64,000 bases of DNA from Legionella steelei (GTDB taxonomy: Bacteria > Pseudomonadota > Gammaproteobacteria > Legionellales > Legionellaceae), in contig NZ_LNYY01000019.1 of the NCBI RefSeq assembly GCF_001468005.1, positions 590,445 to 654,444 on the forward strand, in the 5' to 3' direction. The notes below the pieces were generated by a model. The model saw only the letters and a program-made list of their open reading frames with translations. It made no database searches and had not been told where the DNA came from. Shown here piece by piece: positions 1-9,000 of this stretch. How positions within the stretch are numbered: the stretch's first letter is position 1; every line of letters begins with the position of its first letter. The position numbers and the translations under genes are program-made.

Positions 1-33
1 TTCCAAATGACCCTTAAAATATATGGAAAAATT

Positions 34-1602
34 ATGAATAAAATCAAAGCTATTTTAAAATTTAATTTTATAGTGCAACTCCTATGTATTTTTACACTAT
101 GTAATTTTTTTAATGTGATTTATGCAAAAAATAAGTCCTCAAAAGTCCAATCACGCGCAATAACTTTTGTTAATAATTGCAGCCAGCCTGTATGGTTTGG
201 ATTAATTAGTGGCTCGGTACAAAATACCCATCCCGCTCATCCTGGAGATACTTCATGTAATTCGAATAGTGATTGTTATACTGGATCTGTGTGTACACAA
301 ACCGGTGCGATTAAACAATGTTTTTGGCAAGTGCCCATTCCTGCGAATACCAATTATCAATTGGCTGCAAATGGAGGCACCAATACGGTGACTATTCCCA
401 TCTATTCAAATCAGCAAAATGTGATATGGAGCGGTGCTATTGCTGGTCGAACTCAGTGTGCTAACGGAGCCTGTCAAACGGCAGATTGCGGCTCAGGTGT
501 GAATGGGTGTAAAGAGGGGGTCGGCTTTCAACAACCCGCAACACAAGCTGAATTTACATTTTTAAAAAATGGCCCTGATTATTATGATGTAGAAATAATC
601 AATGGATTTAATTTACCTGTGTCAATGACCCCTAAGAATACTTCAAGTAATACAAATACAGCGCCATATACTTGTGGTAGTCCAGGAGCCGCGACACAAA
701 CCAATTCTTTATTGGGTGCATGCTCTTGGACATTTAATCCCCCTTCGAATGATTATCGTTGGGTTGCAGCAGGCGGCGGGATTTGTAATGTGGATAGTGA
801 TTGCCCTTCATCGAGTACCTGTGGTATCAGTTTTAATCCAGGAAAAAATCCTCTATTAAAGAAGAGTTGCGGCACATTATTGGGTTACTGGACTGCTGAT
901 CAAATATGTGGATTACAGCCTAATTACGGAGCTCCTTTCAATTGCGCGCAAAAATTACCTGCACCACAAGATAATTTAACCTTATGGAATCTGTATGCCT
1001 GTACTAACGTGGGTTCTTGTTATTCTCAAGGAGCCTCAAATAATTGTTGTGGGTGCGTCGATTGGGATAAAACTGGCATTGAAGTTCCACCCGCACCTTA
1101 CACGAACCAATGTAACAATACCAATATGAACTGGAATAATTATGTCCAGCCCACTTTAAGCTGGCTTAAGGCTGCATGTCCTACTGCTTATGTCTATCCA
1201 TTTGATGATATGAGTAGTACATTTACCTGTGCAAACATGCAAAATAACGTGAATGTTGAAAATTACACAATTACTTATTGCCCCGGAAGCAGCAACACGC
1301 CTCCACCTCCGTCTACATCCTATAACTATAATGTTTATATTGGCTATCCTTTTAAAGCGGTGCTTATCAATAACTCCATCACCTGCCCTGATCCCACAAA
1401 TAAATCTCCCGTTTGTTTGATACAAAATCAAAAAGCAACGGAGCATATGACGATAAAAGGCTCAAACGCTCATCTTTGTGATCTGACAATCAATAATGAT
1501 GGAAGCCTGACAGTGAATGCAGGTTCAAATGGCTGTTATATTAATTCAAGCCCTGCTACATCTACCAAACCAGGGACAGTTAATTTACCTTCTAATTTCT
1601 AA
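34..1602 (+). CDS. Secreted thaumatin-like (PR-5 family) protein
   Basis: Exported cysteine-rich protein of about 522 residues. The start at 34 is preferred over an in-frame ATG at 7 because GGAAAA lies just upstream and a signal peptide follows at once (Lys-rich start, hydrophobic core, cut probably near VIYAKN). The mature part opens with FVNNCSQPVWFGL, a typical thaumatin-family start, and keeps the family landmarks GRTQC, CQTADCG, ATQAEFTF, DYYDVEIINGFNLP and CPTAYVYPFDD, so the acidic-cleft residues (Arg, Glu, Asp, Asp, Asp) look present. Inserts with extra cysteine pairs make it larger than plant PR-5 proteins (about 230 residues). A C-terminal extension of about 130 residues follows a PPPP linker. 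Family members bind or cleave beta-glucans or inhibit enzymes; the substrate here is unknown. No operon partner is visible. Confidence 0.85.
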   Translation: MNKIKAILKFNFIVQLLCIFTLCNFFNVIYAKNKSSKVQSRAITFVNNCSQPVWFGLISGSVQNTHPAHPGDTSCNSNSDCYTGSVCTQTGAIKQCFWQVPIPANTNYQLAANGGTNTVTIPIYSNQQNVIWSGAIAGRTQCANGACQTADCGSGVNGCKEGVGFQQPATQAEFTFLKNGPDYYDVEIINGFNLPVSMTPKNTSSNTNTAPYTCGSPGAATQTNSLLGACSWTFNPPSNDYRWVAAGGGICNVDSDCPSSSTCGISFNPGKNPLLKKSCGTLLGYWTADQICGLQPNYGAPFNCAQKLPAPQDNLTLWNLYACTNVGSCYSQGASNNCCGCVDWDKTGIEVPPAPYTNQCNNTNMNWNNYVQPTLSWLKAACPTAYVYPFDDMSSTFTCANMQNNVNVENYTITYCPGSSNTPPPPSTSYNYNVYIGYPFKAVLINNSITCPDPTNKSPVCLIQNQKATEHMTIKGSNAHLCDLTINNDGSLTVNAGSNGCYINSSPATSTKPGTVNLPSNF

Positions 1603-1659
1603 GCTTTTCAAATTGCCTCCCATCCCGGTCACTTACGGGGATCTTGGGGGGCAGTTAAT

Positions 1660-1679
1660 GCTGGGCTTAACAGCCCAGC
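1660..1679. repeat. Hairpin, possible dispersed palindrome
   Basis: GCTGGGC and GCCCAGC form a perfect 7-bp stem with a 6-base loop between two convergent genes. The flanks (AAT before, CTACG after) resemble a second copy near 3935-3960, and a related GCCTGGG hairpin lies at 17701. There is no T-run, so this looks like a REP-like extragenic palindrome rather than a classical terminator, though it could end transcription of either gene. Confidence 0.5.
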
Positions 1680-1699
1680 CTACGTATTACTGATACTTA

Positions 1700-2500
1700 T
1701 TACTCAGACTTCGAGTGTCCTAGAGTAAGTATCGAAGGCAACATGTTTTTTATTTGCTCAACAGGTCGTTGTACTTGGGTAATTAAAAATTCTCTAAAAT
1801 GAGTATCTGTTGCGAAATAACGCACGGCGTTCTCTACACCTTTATATATACCTACATCAAGTTCTCGACGCTCTACACTTGCTTTTAAATCTTGGAGACG
1901 ATTGAGATCGACAGTAGGTTTAGGGGCGGTAAAGTAGGAATAGGTATTATAGACACTACCCCAAATGGAGGTTTTAGTTTCTTCTTCTGCAGTAACTTTC
2001 TTCCATGCCAACATAAACTTAGTGGGGCAGAGAGGAGCCATTAATTTAATCATCCGCTGAACATCTGGATTTGAAAGGGTTGTAGTATTATCTGTGGAAC
2101 CATCATATGTGATCTGCTTGTTTTTCAAGCACCAGTTGTAAATTGTCTTCATCTCTTCAAGTTGGCTATGGAAGTCAGAGATGCTGAAGTTTTGGAGAAT
2201 ATACCCCGTTGCCTCAACACAAATAAACATAGTTAGGAGGTAGTGAGCAAATTCGGGGAGCGGTAAGACAAGTCTTGCGAGCCAGGAACCATACCACGTT
2301 TTTCTACCAGGATACATTCCTTGGAAAAGGTAGGATAGATTCGCATTATATTCGAAGTCATTAATGTATTTTCTAAATGTAGCTTGTTGTTCGTCATCAT
2401 TTAGATTAAATGGTTTGGAAATTAGCTTTTTTAAAGCATCTGCACGGTCTTCTTTTGCTTTTTCTACATCGGCCATTCCTTCAACAGTAAGTTTGCCCAC
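1700..2500 (-). CDS. Hypothetical protein, 266 residues
   Basis: A complete reading frame starting with GTG at 2500, with GGAGAG five bases upstream. I do not recognise the family. The protein is largely helical and soluble-looking, with a charged N-terminus (KAKEDRADALKK), a short hydrophobic stretch around residues 85-105 (LARLVLPLPEFAHYLLTMF) and a Ser/Lys/Glu-ending C-terminus (GHSKSE). It stands alone, convergent with the thaumatin-like gene. An orphan of this type in Legionella could be a secreted effector, but nothing in the sequence proves it. Confidence 0.7.
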   Translation of the reverse strand: MGKLTVEGMADVEKAKEDRADALKKLISKPFNLNDDEQQATFRKYINDFEYNANLSYLFQGMYPGRKTWYGSWLARLVLPLPEFAHYLLTMFICVEATGYILQNFSISDFHSQLEEMKTIYNWCLKNKQITYDGSTDNTTTLSNPDVQRMIKLMAPLCPTKFMLAWKKVTAEEETKTSIWGSVYNTYSYFTAPKPTVDLNRLQDLKASVERRELDVGIYKGVENAVRYFATDTHFREFLITQVQRPVEQIKNMLPSILTLGHSKSE

Positions 2501-2901
2501 AATTCTCTCCTTGAAAAATGTAACAATAAAACTCTATTCATCCTACCTGAAAAAATAGGAATTATGCTATCGCTTTTTTTACAAAAAGTATGATTTAAGA
2601 AAAATAGGTATAATTAAGTACTATCAAGTTTTGTGGTTTTAAAGTTTTTTTATTTAAAATCAATAGGTTATTTGAGTGGTGAACATTAATATCAATCGTA
2701 TTAAAATTAACTAAAAACATCTAAATACATCCAAGTTGAAGCAAAAATAATTACACAGTATATTGTGAAGATTATTCATAAAATTAAGGATGAATAGTAG
2801 GTAAGTTTTATGATAACTATGTGAATCCAGAATAGTTTTATTTGACAAATGAGTGGATAATAACTAATCTTAATTGTGCAATGCAACATAAGGAGATGCT
2901 A
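2501..2901. other. AT-rich intergenic region between divergent genes
   Basis: About 400 bases with no convincing reading frame. Its AT-richness and position between divergent genes suggest promoters for both, but I could not pick one with certainty. An in-frame upstream extension of the phasin gene (from 2842) exists but has no ribosome-binding site. Confidence 0.4.
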
Positions 2902-3732
2902 ATGAAAAGCCAATTTTTTGAGCAAAAAATGTTTAACAATTTTGATGCGCCAATGCAAAGACTCATGGAACTCAATGTTAAAATGATGCAGAACTTGTCT
3001 TTAATCAAGCCAATGGATTTATTAGATATCAAAAGACCAGAAGAATTTTTTACTAAAAATATGGAATTATTTATCCAAAACAGTCAGATGACTTTGAATT
3101 ATATGAGGGAAACGTTCAATATTCTTGAAAGTCACTGGTTAAGTGTTTCTCGTAATTTGGATCAAAATGCAAAGAAAATGATGGATGATGTTTCATCTTC
3201 AATTTCTAAAAGCACCAAAAAAGCGACTACTACAGTTAAGGCTGCTGCTAAAAAAGCGTCTGCACCTGCTAAAAAAGCAGCATCTACTGCAAAAAAAGCG
3301 GCCTCGTCAGTCAAAAAAGCTGCAGTAACTACTGCTAAAAAAACTTCTTCACCAATGAAAAAAGCTACAGCTGCGCCTGCCGCTAAAAAGACTTCTTCGC
3401 TTGCGAAAAAATCTGTAGCGCCTGCTGCTAAAAAAATGGCTTCATCAACAAAAACGGCAAGTGCAAAAAAAAATACTAAAGTAGCCCCAAGTAAAACTAC
3501 TTCTACTGTAAAAGCACAACCCGCAAAAAAAACTGAGTCCAAACCTGCTGTAATGCAGTCAACTCCATCCATGAGTCATCATACACCCATGAATCAAAAT
3601 ACTGCAAAAACCAATATGGCTGGTGAAAGCAATATGTCAAAAGTTGGGAATATGACTGAAAAAAGTAGTGTTCTTCAAAATATAGGTAAAGGAAATCCTA
3701 TGCCAAACCAATTTCCTAAGTTTCCTAAATAA
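2902..3732 (+). CDS. Phasin-family protein with histone-H1-like Lys/Ala tail
   Basis: Two-part protein of 276 residues. The first 100 or so residues are amphipathic helices (MKSQFFEQKMFNNFDAPMQ, then NLSLIKPMDLLDIKRPEEF) typical of phasins, which coat polyhydroxybutyrate granules. The middle, about residues 115-225, is a low-complexity tail of repeated AAKKA/TKKA/SAKK units like histone H1, AlgP or PhaF. The end is Met/Asn-rich. The start at 2902 has AAGGAG six bases upstream; the ATG at 2896 directly abuts that site. The family role is PHB granule binding, and the basic tail suggests DNA attachment as in PhaF. Legionella stores PHB in its transmissive phase. A strong hairpin follows the stop. 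Confidence 0.8.
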   Translation: MKSQFFEQKMFNNFDAPMQRLMELNVKMMQNLSLIKPMDLLDIKRPEEFFTKNMELFIQNSQMTLNYMRETFNILESHWLSVSRNLDQNAKKMMDDVSSSISKSTKKATTTVKAAAKKASAPAKKAASTAKKAASSVKKAAVTTAKKTSSPMKKATAAPAAKKTSSLAKKSVAPAAKKMASSTKTASAKKNTKVAPSKTTSTVKAQPAKKTESKPAVMQSTPSMSHHTPMNQNTAKTNMAGESNMSKVGNMTEKSSVLQNIGKGNPMPNQFPKFPK

Positions 3733-3747
3733 TAAATAATCTCTTTT

Positions 3748-3773
3748 AAGAGCCCTTAACAATAGGGCTCTTT
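3748..3773 (+). terminator. Intrinsic terminator after the phasin gene
   Basis: A perfect 9-bp stem, AAGAGCCCT with AGGGCTCTT, around a 7-base loop. It begins 15 bases after the stop codon and is followed by TTT. The T-run is short but the stem is strong. Confidence 0.7.
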
Positions 3774-3820
3774 ACAATATAAGAGAGAGTGATAACCAGC
3801 GAAGGTAGGTTTGAGGATAC

Positions 3821-3838
3821 CTCGGCTATTAAGCCGAG
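3821..3838. repeat. Short hairpin CTCGGCT/AGCCGAG
   Basis: Perfect 7-bp stem with loop ATTA in the gap between the phasin and amidase genes, with no T-run. Together with the imperfect GCTGGGTT/AACCAAGC hairpin at 3935-3954 it forms a cluster of palindromes of the kind also seen at 1660. Confidence 0.4.
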
Positions 3839-3934
3839 CATCTGCTGAATTAATCCTTATGCGCCATCCATCATGAAAACCATCACTATACGCCCAATTA
3901 ACAAGTACCTATCCATTGTTCTTAAGAATGTACA

Positions 3935-3960
3935 TGCTGGGTTTAGCAACCAAGCCTACG
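3935..3960. repeat. Imperfect copy of the 1660 palindrome
   Basis: ATGCTGGGTTTAGCAACC followed by AAGCCTACG matches the block at 1658-1684 in layout and most bases, including both flanks. The stem has one mismatch. Probably a dispersed extragenic repeat. Confidence 0.4.
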
Positions 3961-4020
3961 TTTATTTAGATTTTCCAACAAATTCAAAGTCTTTTGATTC
4001 TTTTGCAGGGGTTGATTCAT

Positions 4021-5406
4021 TTATCCTGAGTTTAAAGGCATTAATTGATTAAAATCAGGTAACAGGGGTTGTAATTCTTTTGCCAAAGCGTACAACAGCA
4101 AGTCATTTCCTTTGGCTGCTCCCATTTGTACTGATATTGGGAGTTGATTATCAAACATTACGGGTAGGGTCATAGCCGGTAAACCAGCCTGATTAAATAG
4201 GGATGTAAAAGGTGAAAATTCCATGTTTTTTTGTAAATAAAGATCAAATTCTTCATTAGTGCTTAGTCCACCTATTAATAATGGAAGCTGGGCTAAAGCG
4301 GGGGTTAATACTACATCTGTTTGATCTAATAACTGATGCAGGGGTTGAACGAGTTGGAATAAACGAGTTCGCGCAAGAATGTATTCATAAGCCGAAAGAG
4401 CCTCTCCTCGTTTATAAAACTCCCACGTTATAGGCTCAAGCGCATCAGGTTTTGCTTTTTGGCTTAATTGTGCTTCTTGAAGTTTAATCACCGTATAAGT
4501 GTTTGCGGCAATAATTTTAATCACACAATCACCAATTGCATTGAGATCCAGTGCCAAATATTTTCTCTGTATTGTATGGCCTAAATTTTTTAATAACTCT
4601 TCAACTTTGTTAACTGCTTCAATACAAGGAGATGCGACAGGGACTGGTGCAAAAACACCCTCTAAATGAAGTATATTTAATTTTTTATGCGGATGAAGAG
4701 GACGCACTCGAGATAGCTCGGCTAATTCATTAAATAATGCTTCGGAATCACGAAGAGAACGAGTTAAGACAAAGTTCACCGCCAAACCAGACCATAATTC
4801 ATCAGTCAAAGGACCTGTTGGGGTGATACCCGTAGTTGGTTTAAAACCAAATAAACCACAACATGCAGCAGGGATTCTAATAGAGCCTCCTCCATCGCTT
4901 GCCGTCGAGATTGGCGCAATACCTGCAGCAATTGCAGCCGCTGAACCACCTGAAGAACCACCAGGAGTTCTATTAAGATCATATGGATTGCGACAGGGGC
5001 CTAATAAAGTAGGTTCAGTAACATAAGAGAGGCCTAGTTCCGGTGTATTTGTTTTTGCAATGGGGATGAAGCCTAAGGAAATCATTTTATTCACTAAATC
5101 ACTAGTAATGGGAGAAATATTGTGAGAAAAAAAGCGTGAGCCTTCTGTGCTTCGAACTCCAGCAATCCAGTGCCCCAAATCCTTAATTAATAAAGGAACA
5201 CCATAAAATGGTTCATCACCGCGAAGACTCGTGAGACATTTTTTGGCAAAATCGGAGCAATCAGTCACGATGGCATTTAGTGTTGTATTGACTTCGTTGA
5301 TGCGTGACAGAGCACAGTCCATTGCCTCATGAGGGCTTATTTCACGTGTTTTGATGCGTTTTGCTAGTTCAGTTACATCGCAGCGAATATATTCTTTTAA
5401 TAACAT
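4021..5406 (-). CDS. Amidase (amidase-signature family)
   Basis: A 461-residue amidase-signature hydrolase, full length for the family. The Ser-cisSer-Lys triad is visible: Lys75 in LLIKD, Ser152 in PGGSSGGS and Ser175 in DGGGSIRIPA. It should hydrolyse a C-N amide bond; the family includes GatA, fatty-acid amide hydrolase and 6-aminohexanoate-cyclic-dimer hydrolase, and the sequence does not fix the substrate. It is not obviously GatA, since no gatB or gatC lies nearby. The ATG at 5406 has AGG about nine bases upstream. It lies 71 bp downstream of the Spy-like gene in the same direction, separated by a 14-bp perfect hairpin, so it may be partly co-transcribed. Confidence 0.88.
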   Translation of the reverse strand: MLLKEYIRCDVTELAKRIKTREISPHEAMDCALSRINEVNTTLNAIVTDCSDFAKKCLTSLRGDEPFYGVPLLIKDLGHWIAGVRSTEGSRFFSHNISPITSDLVNKMISLGFIPIAKTNTPELGLSYVTEPTLLGPCRNPYDLNRTPGGSSGGSAAAIAAGIAPISTASDGGGSIRIPAACCGLFGFKPTTGITPTGPLTDELWSGLAVNFVLTRSLRDSEALFNELAELSRVRPLHPHKKLNILHLEGVFAPVPVASPCIEAVNKVEELLKNLGHTIQRKYLALDLNAIGDCVIKIIAANTYTVIKLQEAQLSQKAKPDALEPITWEFYKRGEALSAYEYILARTRLFQLVQPLHQLLDQTDVVLTPALAQLPLLIGGLSTNEEFDLYLQKNMEFSPFTSLFNQAGLPAMTLPVMFDNQLPISVQMGAAKGNDLLLYALAKELQPLLPDFNQLMPLNSG

Positions 5407-5428
5407 TACTTACCTGCTTATATTAAGG

Positions 5429-5460
5429 ATTCAGGAACAATAATCATATTGTTCCTGAAT
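5429..5460 (-). terminator. Perfect 14-bp inverted repeat between spy-like and amidase genes
   Basis: ATTCAGGAACAATA and its exact complement, with a 4-base loop, lie 17 bases after the stop of the Spy-like gene. There is no long T-run on the minus strand, so this could be a terminator, an attenuator or an RNA-stabilising 3' end. It also sits just upstream of the amidase start. Confidence 0.5.
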
Positions 5461-5477
5461 TTAGATAGATACTTCAT

Positions 5478-5912
5478 TTATTCTTCATGGCAGCTTTTAA
5501 ATTTATCTGCCATTTTTTCTTCTATTTTTTTCATTTTATTTTGAAGATCTGTTTTTTGTTGGGGGGTTAGTACTGCATAAATTTGATTCTTTGCTGTTAT
5601 TTTAGCTTTAATCATATCACCAATCAGTTTTGTCTTTTTATCAACTAAACTGTCCACTGCAGATTGGTCCATATTTGCTGATTCAGCTTGTTGATTGAGT
5701 TGTTGGCTTAGGTCTTTCATTTGAGCAGCATCATTTTTCATTGTTGATTTAAGCTGCTCTAAAATAGGTTTTATTTTGGATTTTTGACCATCATCCAGTT
5801 TTAGTGATTCAACCATATGTTTTAATCCTTCCCCACACTCATGAGCTAATACTACGGGGCTGAGTGCTAATGTAAACGTAAATGCAGCTGCTTGTATAAT
5901 TTTTTTGTACAT
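5478..5912 (-). CDS. Periplasmic Spy/CpxP-like protein
   Basis: A 144-residue exported protein. The start at 5912 is chosen because AAGGAAGG lies just upstream and a signal peptide follows (MYKKIIQAAAFTFTLALSP, cut near VLAHE). The mature part is all-helical and hydrophilic, with one LTPQQ motif near residue 120, the hallmark of Spy/CpxP proteins (LTxxQ). A DGQKSKIKPIL segment near residue 45 aligns with the first LTxxQ-type repeat. Two cysteines, one at each end, could pair. Family members are ATP-independent periplasmic chaperones or stress sensors. It lies 101 bp downstream of the large signalling gene on the same strand. Confidence 0.7.
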   Translation of the reverse strand: MYKKIIQAAAFTFTLALSPVVLAHECGEGLKHMVESLKLDDGQKSKIKPILEQLKSTMKNDAAQMKDLSQQLNQQAESANMDQSAVDSLVDKKTKLIGDMIKAKITAKNQIYAVLTPQQKTDLQNKMKKIEEKMADKFKSCHEE

Positions 5913-6013
5913 GATACGTCCTTCCTTAGTTAAAATGATTAAAATCATAGGTAAGTATAGATGCTCTAAATGATTTTTGTAAAAATATAAAACAAAAAAA
6001 TTTTGAGTTTAAC

Positions 6014-9000
6014 CTATTTGTTCTTTTTATTTTTTTGGTTTTCCAATTGTATGACACATTCTTCTGCAGTAAGTGGATGGGAGTAATAATAACCTTGGAC
6101 TCCATCAATGTCTTGTTCTAGCAAGAACTGAAGTTGTTGTTTATTTTCAACACCCTCAGCAACAACCATAATATTTAACTTATGGGCTATTGTTGCAATT
6201 GCTTTAACAATCGTTTGATCTAAGTAATCATTATGACAATTGCTAATAAAGGCTTTATCAATTTTTATTTTTTTTACGGGTAAATGTTTTAAATAAGATA
6301 GGCTGGAATAACCTGTACCAAAATCATCAATCACTAAACTAACACCCATTTCATTTAATAAATTAATTTCTTTATATAATTTATCGCTGTACTCAATAAA
6401 AATTGACTCGGTGATTTCCAACTCAATAAATGATGCATCGAGTTGATTTTTAGCAATACATTCGGCAATGATTTTACTTAAAGAGTGTCGAATAAATTGA
6501 ATTGTGGATATATTAATCGCAATAGGTCCAGGTAGTATTTTTTTATCTTGCCAACTTTTGGCTTGACGACATACATTTTTAATAATCCACTCACTGACAG
6601 GCATGATGAGTGGGCTTTTTTCTAAGTTAGGGATAAATTTTGAAGCATCTAAGACACCTTTTTCTGGATGATTCCATCGTAATAAAGCTTCAAGTCCAAT
6701 TATATTTCCTGTGCTGGTTGCATAAAATGGCTGATACATTAAGAAAAACTCTTGTTTGTCATAAGCTCGTTGTAACTCTTTACCCAACCCGTGAGTTTGT
6801 TGGTATTCTTCATAGAGTTCGTTAGAGTAATAATGAAATTGGTTTCTACCTTTCTCTTTTGCTTGATACAGCGCTGTATCAGCCAGTTTAAGTAAGGTTT
6901 CAATATTTTTCCCATCGTCAGGATATATACTGATACCCATGCTCGATGCGATTTGAATTAAATGTTCATCTATAGGAACTGGCTTGGAAATCTCTGCGAG
7001 CAATCGCTCAACTATTGCCGTAATTTGTTCTTTTGAATTTATATTGAATAAGATTATTGCAAATTCATCGCCGCCAATTCGGGCCGCAATATCGAACTCA
7101 CGTAGGCTTGAGGTAATTTTTTTTGCCGCATGAATTAGCAACTTATCGCCATTATCATGTCCTAAAGTATCGTTAATTACTTTAAAGTAATCTATATCTA
7201 AAAATAGTAAGGCAATCTTTCCTTGAAACTGTGTCGCTTGATTTGTATTTTGTTGAAATATTTCATAAAGTAAATTTCGGTTTGCTAATCCTGTTAAAGG
7301 ATCATGAGTCGCTTGGTAATAATGTTTGGCATTCTCAAGCGAAATCATTGCTTGGGACGCGAGCATTTGCAAGTTATCTAAATGACTGGGGGTAAAGGTA
7401 TAACTACTGCTGTTGTTCTCTAAATACAGGACTCGACATAGTTGGCTTTTATAAAATAAGGGCATCATTAAAAGAGATCTAGGATTTTCTTGTTGCACAT
7501 ATTCATCTTGAAAAGTGAGTTCTGATTGAATTGCATCGTTTAAAATAATGGCTTTTTGCGTACGTTGAACGTAATTAAGGATCGATCTAGGGTATGCTGC
7601 AACCCCGGCCTTATCCATTGGACTATTGAGATGAATCGTTTGGTGCTCTAAATTTCCTTCTGCTTCAACCACCCACTTCTCATTATCTTGAGTTAAAATA
7701 ATACCTCGTTGCGCACCTGCATTTTCTAAAACAATAACTAAGAGTTTTTGCAGTAGCTTATCCAAGCGAATTTCACTTGATATCAGTTGATTAAATTTTA
7801 AAACAGCCAACATATCTATAGTCGGTGTTTTAACTTGTAGATCAGGATAGTAGTTAATTAATGCGCTAGTCTCAGTGGATTGCTCTAAAAGTTTCACTTT
7901 GGTGTGCGCACCCCAATCCTTGAAGTAATGATGGGCATGAGACAGATAAATTTTTGCGATATTGTCTATCTTGATTTTATTGCAAAAATAAGCAGCTCGT
8001 TCATTAGCAATGGCTGCAACTAAGACCAAACCACTTGCAAGCGCTGCTTCAATTGCTTGCTCATAAAGTGCTAAAACGCTCTCATTTTGCTTCTTCAAAC
8101 TCATATACTCAGCATCTATAAGCAAGGAGTATGCTTTAAAGTTTTCTGGGCACCAGGTTTCATACTTTTTAATAAACGCTTTAAGTTGTTTTATTTTTTT
8201 CAAATAATGTCGATATTTTGATTTGGGGGCTTGAGATAATATGGCTAATAGCGACAGCGCATAGAAAAATTTACCGTCTAAATGGCTGATCATGCCTTTA
8301 TTATATTCCGAATAGAGCTCATGATTATTTCCGGATTTGACAGCTTCAGCAAAATTTCCTAATAGAAAGTGCAGTTGTGTCAAAGAACTATAGAAAAAGC
8401 TTAATTCGGTTTTATTTTTTCCGTTAATAATATTTTTTTCAAATAACGATAACTGCTTAATTTTTGTAAAACCGGGTCGTTCTAAGCATTGCGTTAAATA
8501 ATCCCAAAATTTAGCTACATTAACAAAATCAGAGATCTTCATTCGCGACATAAATGATAAAGCAGATTTTACATTTTTTTTAATTTCATCTAAATTCTTA
8601 CCGGCTGAAAGTGCATGGAATATCAGGAGTATATTACTGTAATTGCTATATACTAAGTCACCCACCTCACAACACAACTTAAATGCATTAATCACTGTGT
8701 TATTGCATAAGTTAAGTGATTTTTGATAGGGCTCAATAAAAGAACCGAGTACAAATTGATTTTTACCTTCAAAATTGGATGCACCATATTCCTGTTTTAA
8801 TCGGTTATAAAGCGCTACAAATGAAATTGCTTCATCGTACCAATTCAGGGAATGCATAATAATGAATGCATAAACAGGGATAGACATTGAAGTGCTTTCA
8901 GTATATCCATACTTTAAGCTTAGAAGAATATTTTTACAGGTTAGGATCACAAACAGTTGCTGATTAGTGATAAAAGCACTATTGAGTAATTGAGTAATTA

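Noticed and set aside
3162-3572. 136-residue minus-strand frame inside the phasin gene
   Set aside because: A by-product of the Lys/Ala codon repeats; the plus-strand protein has a start signal, family features and a terminator.
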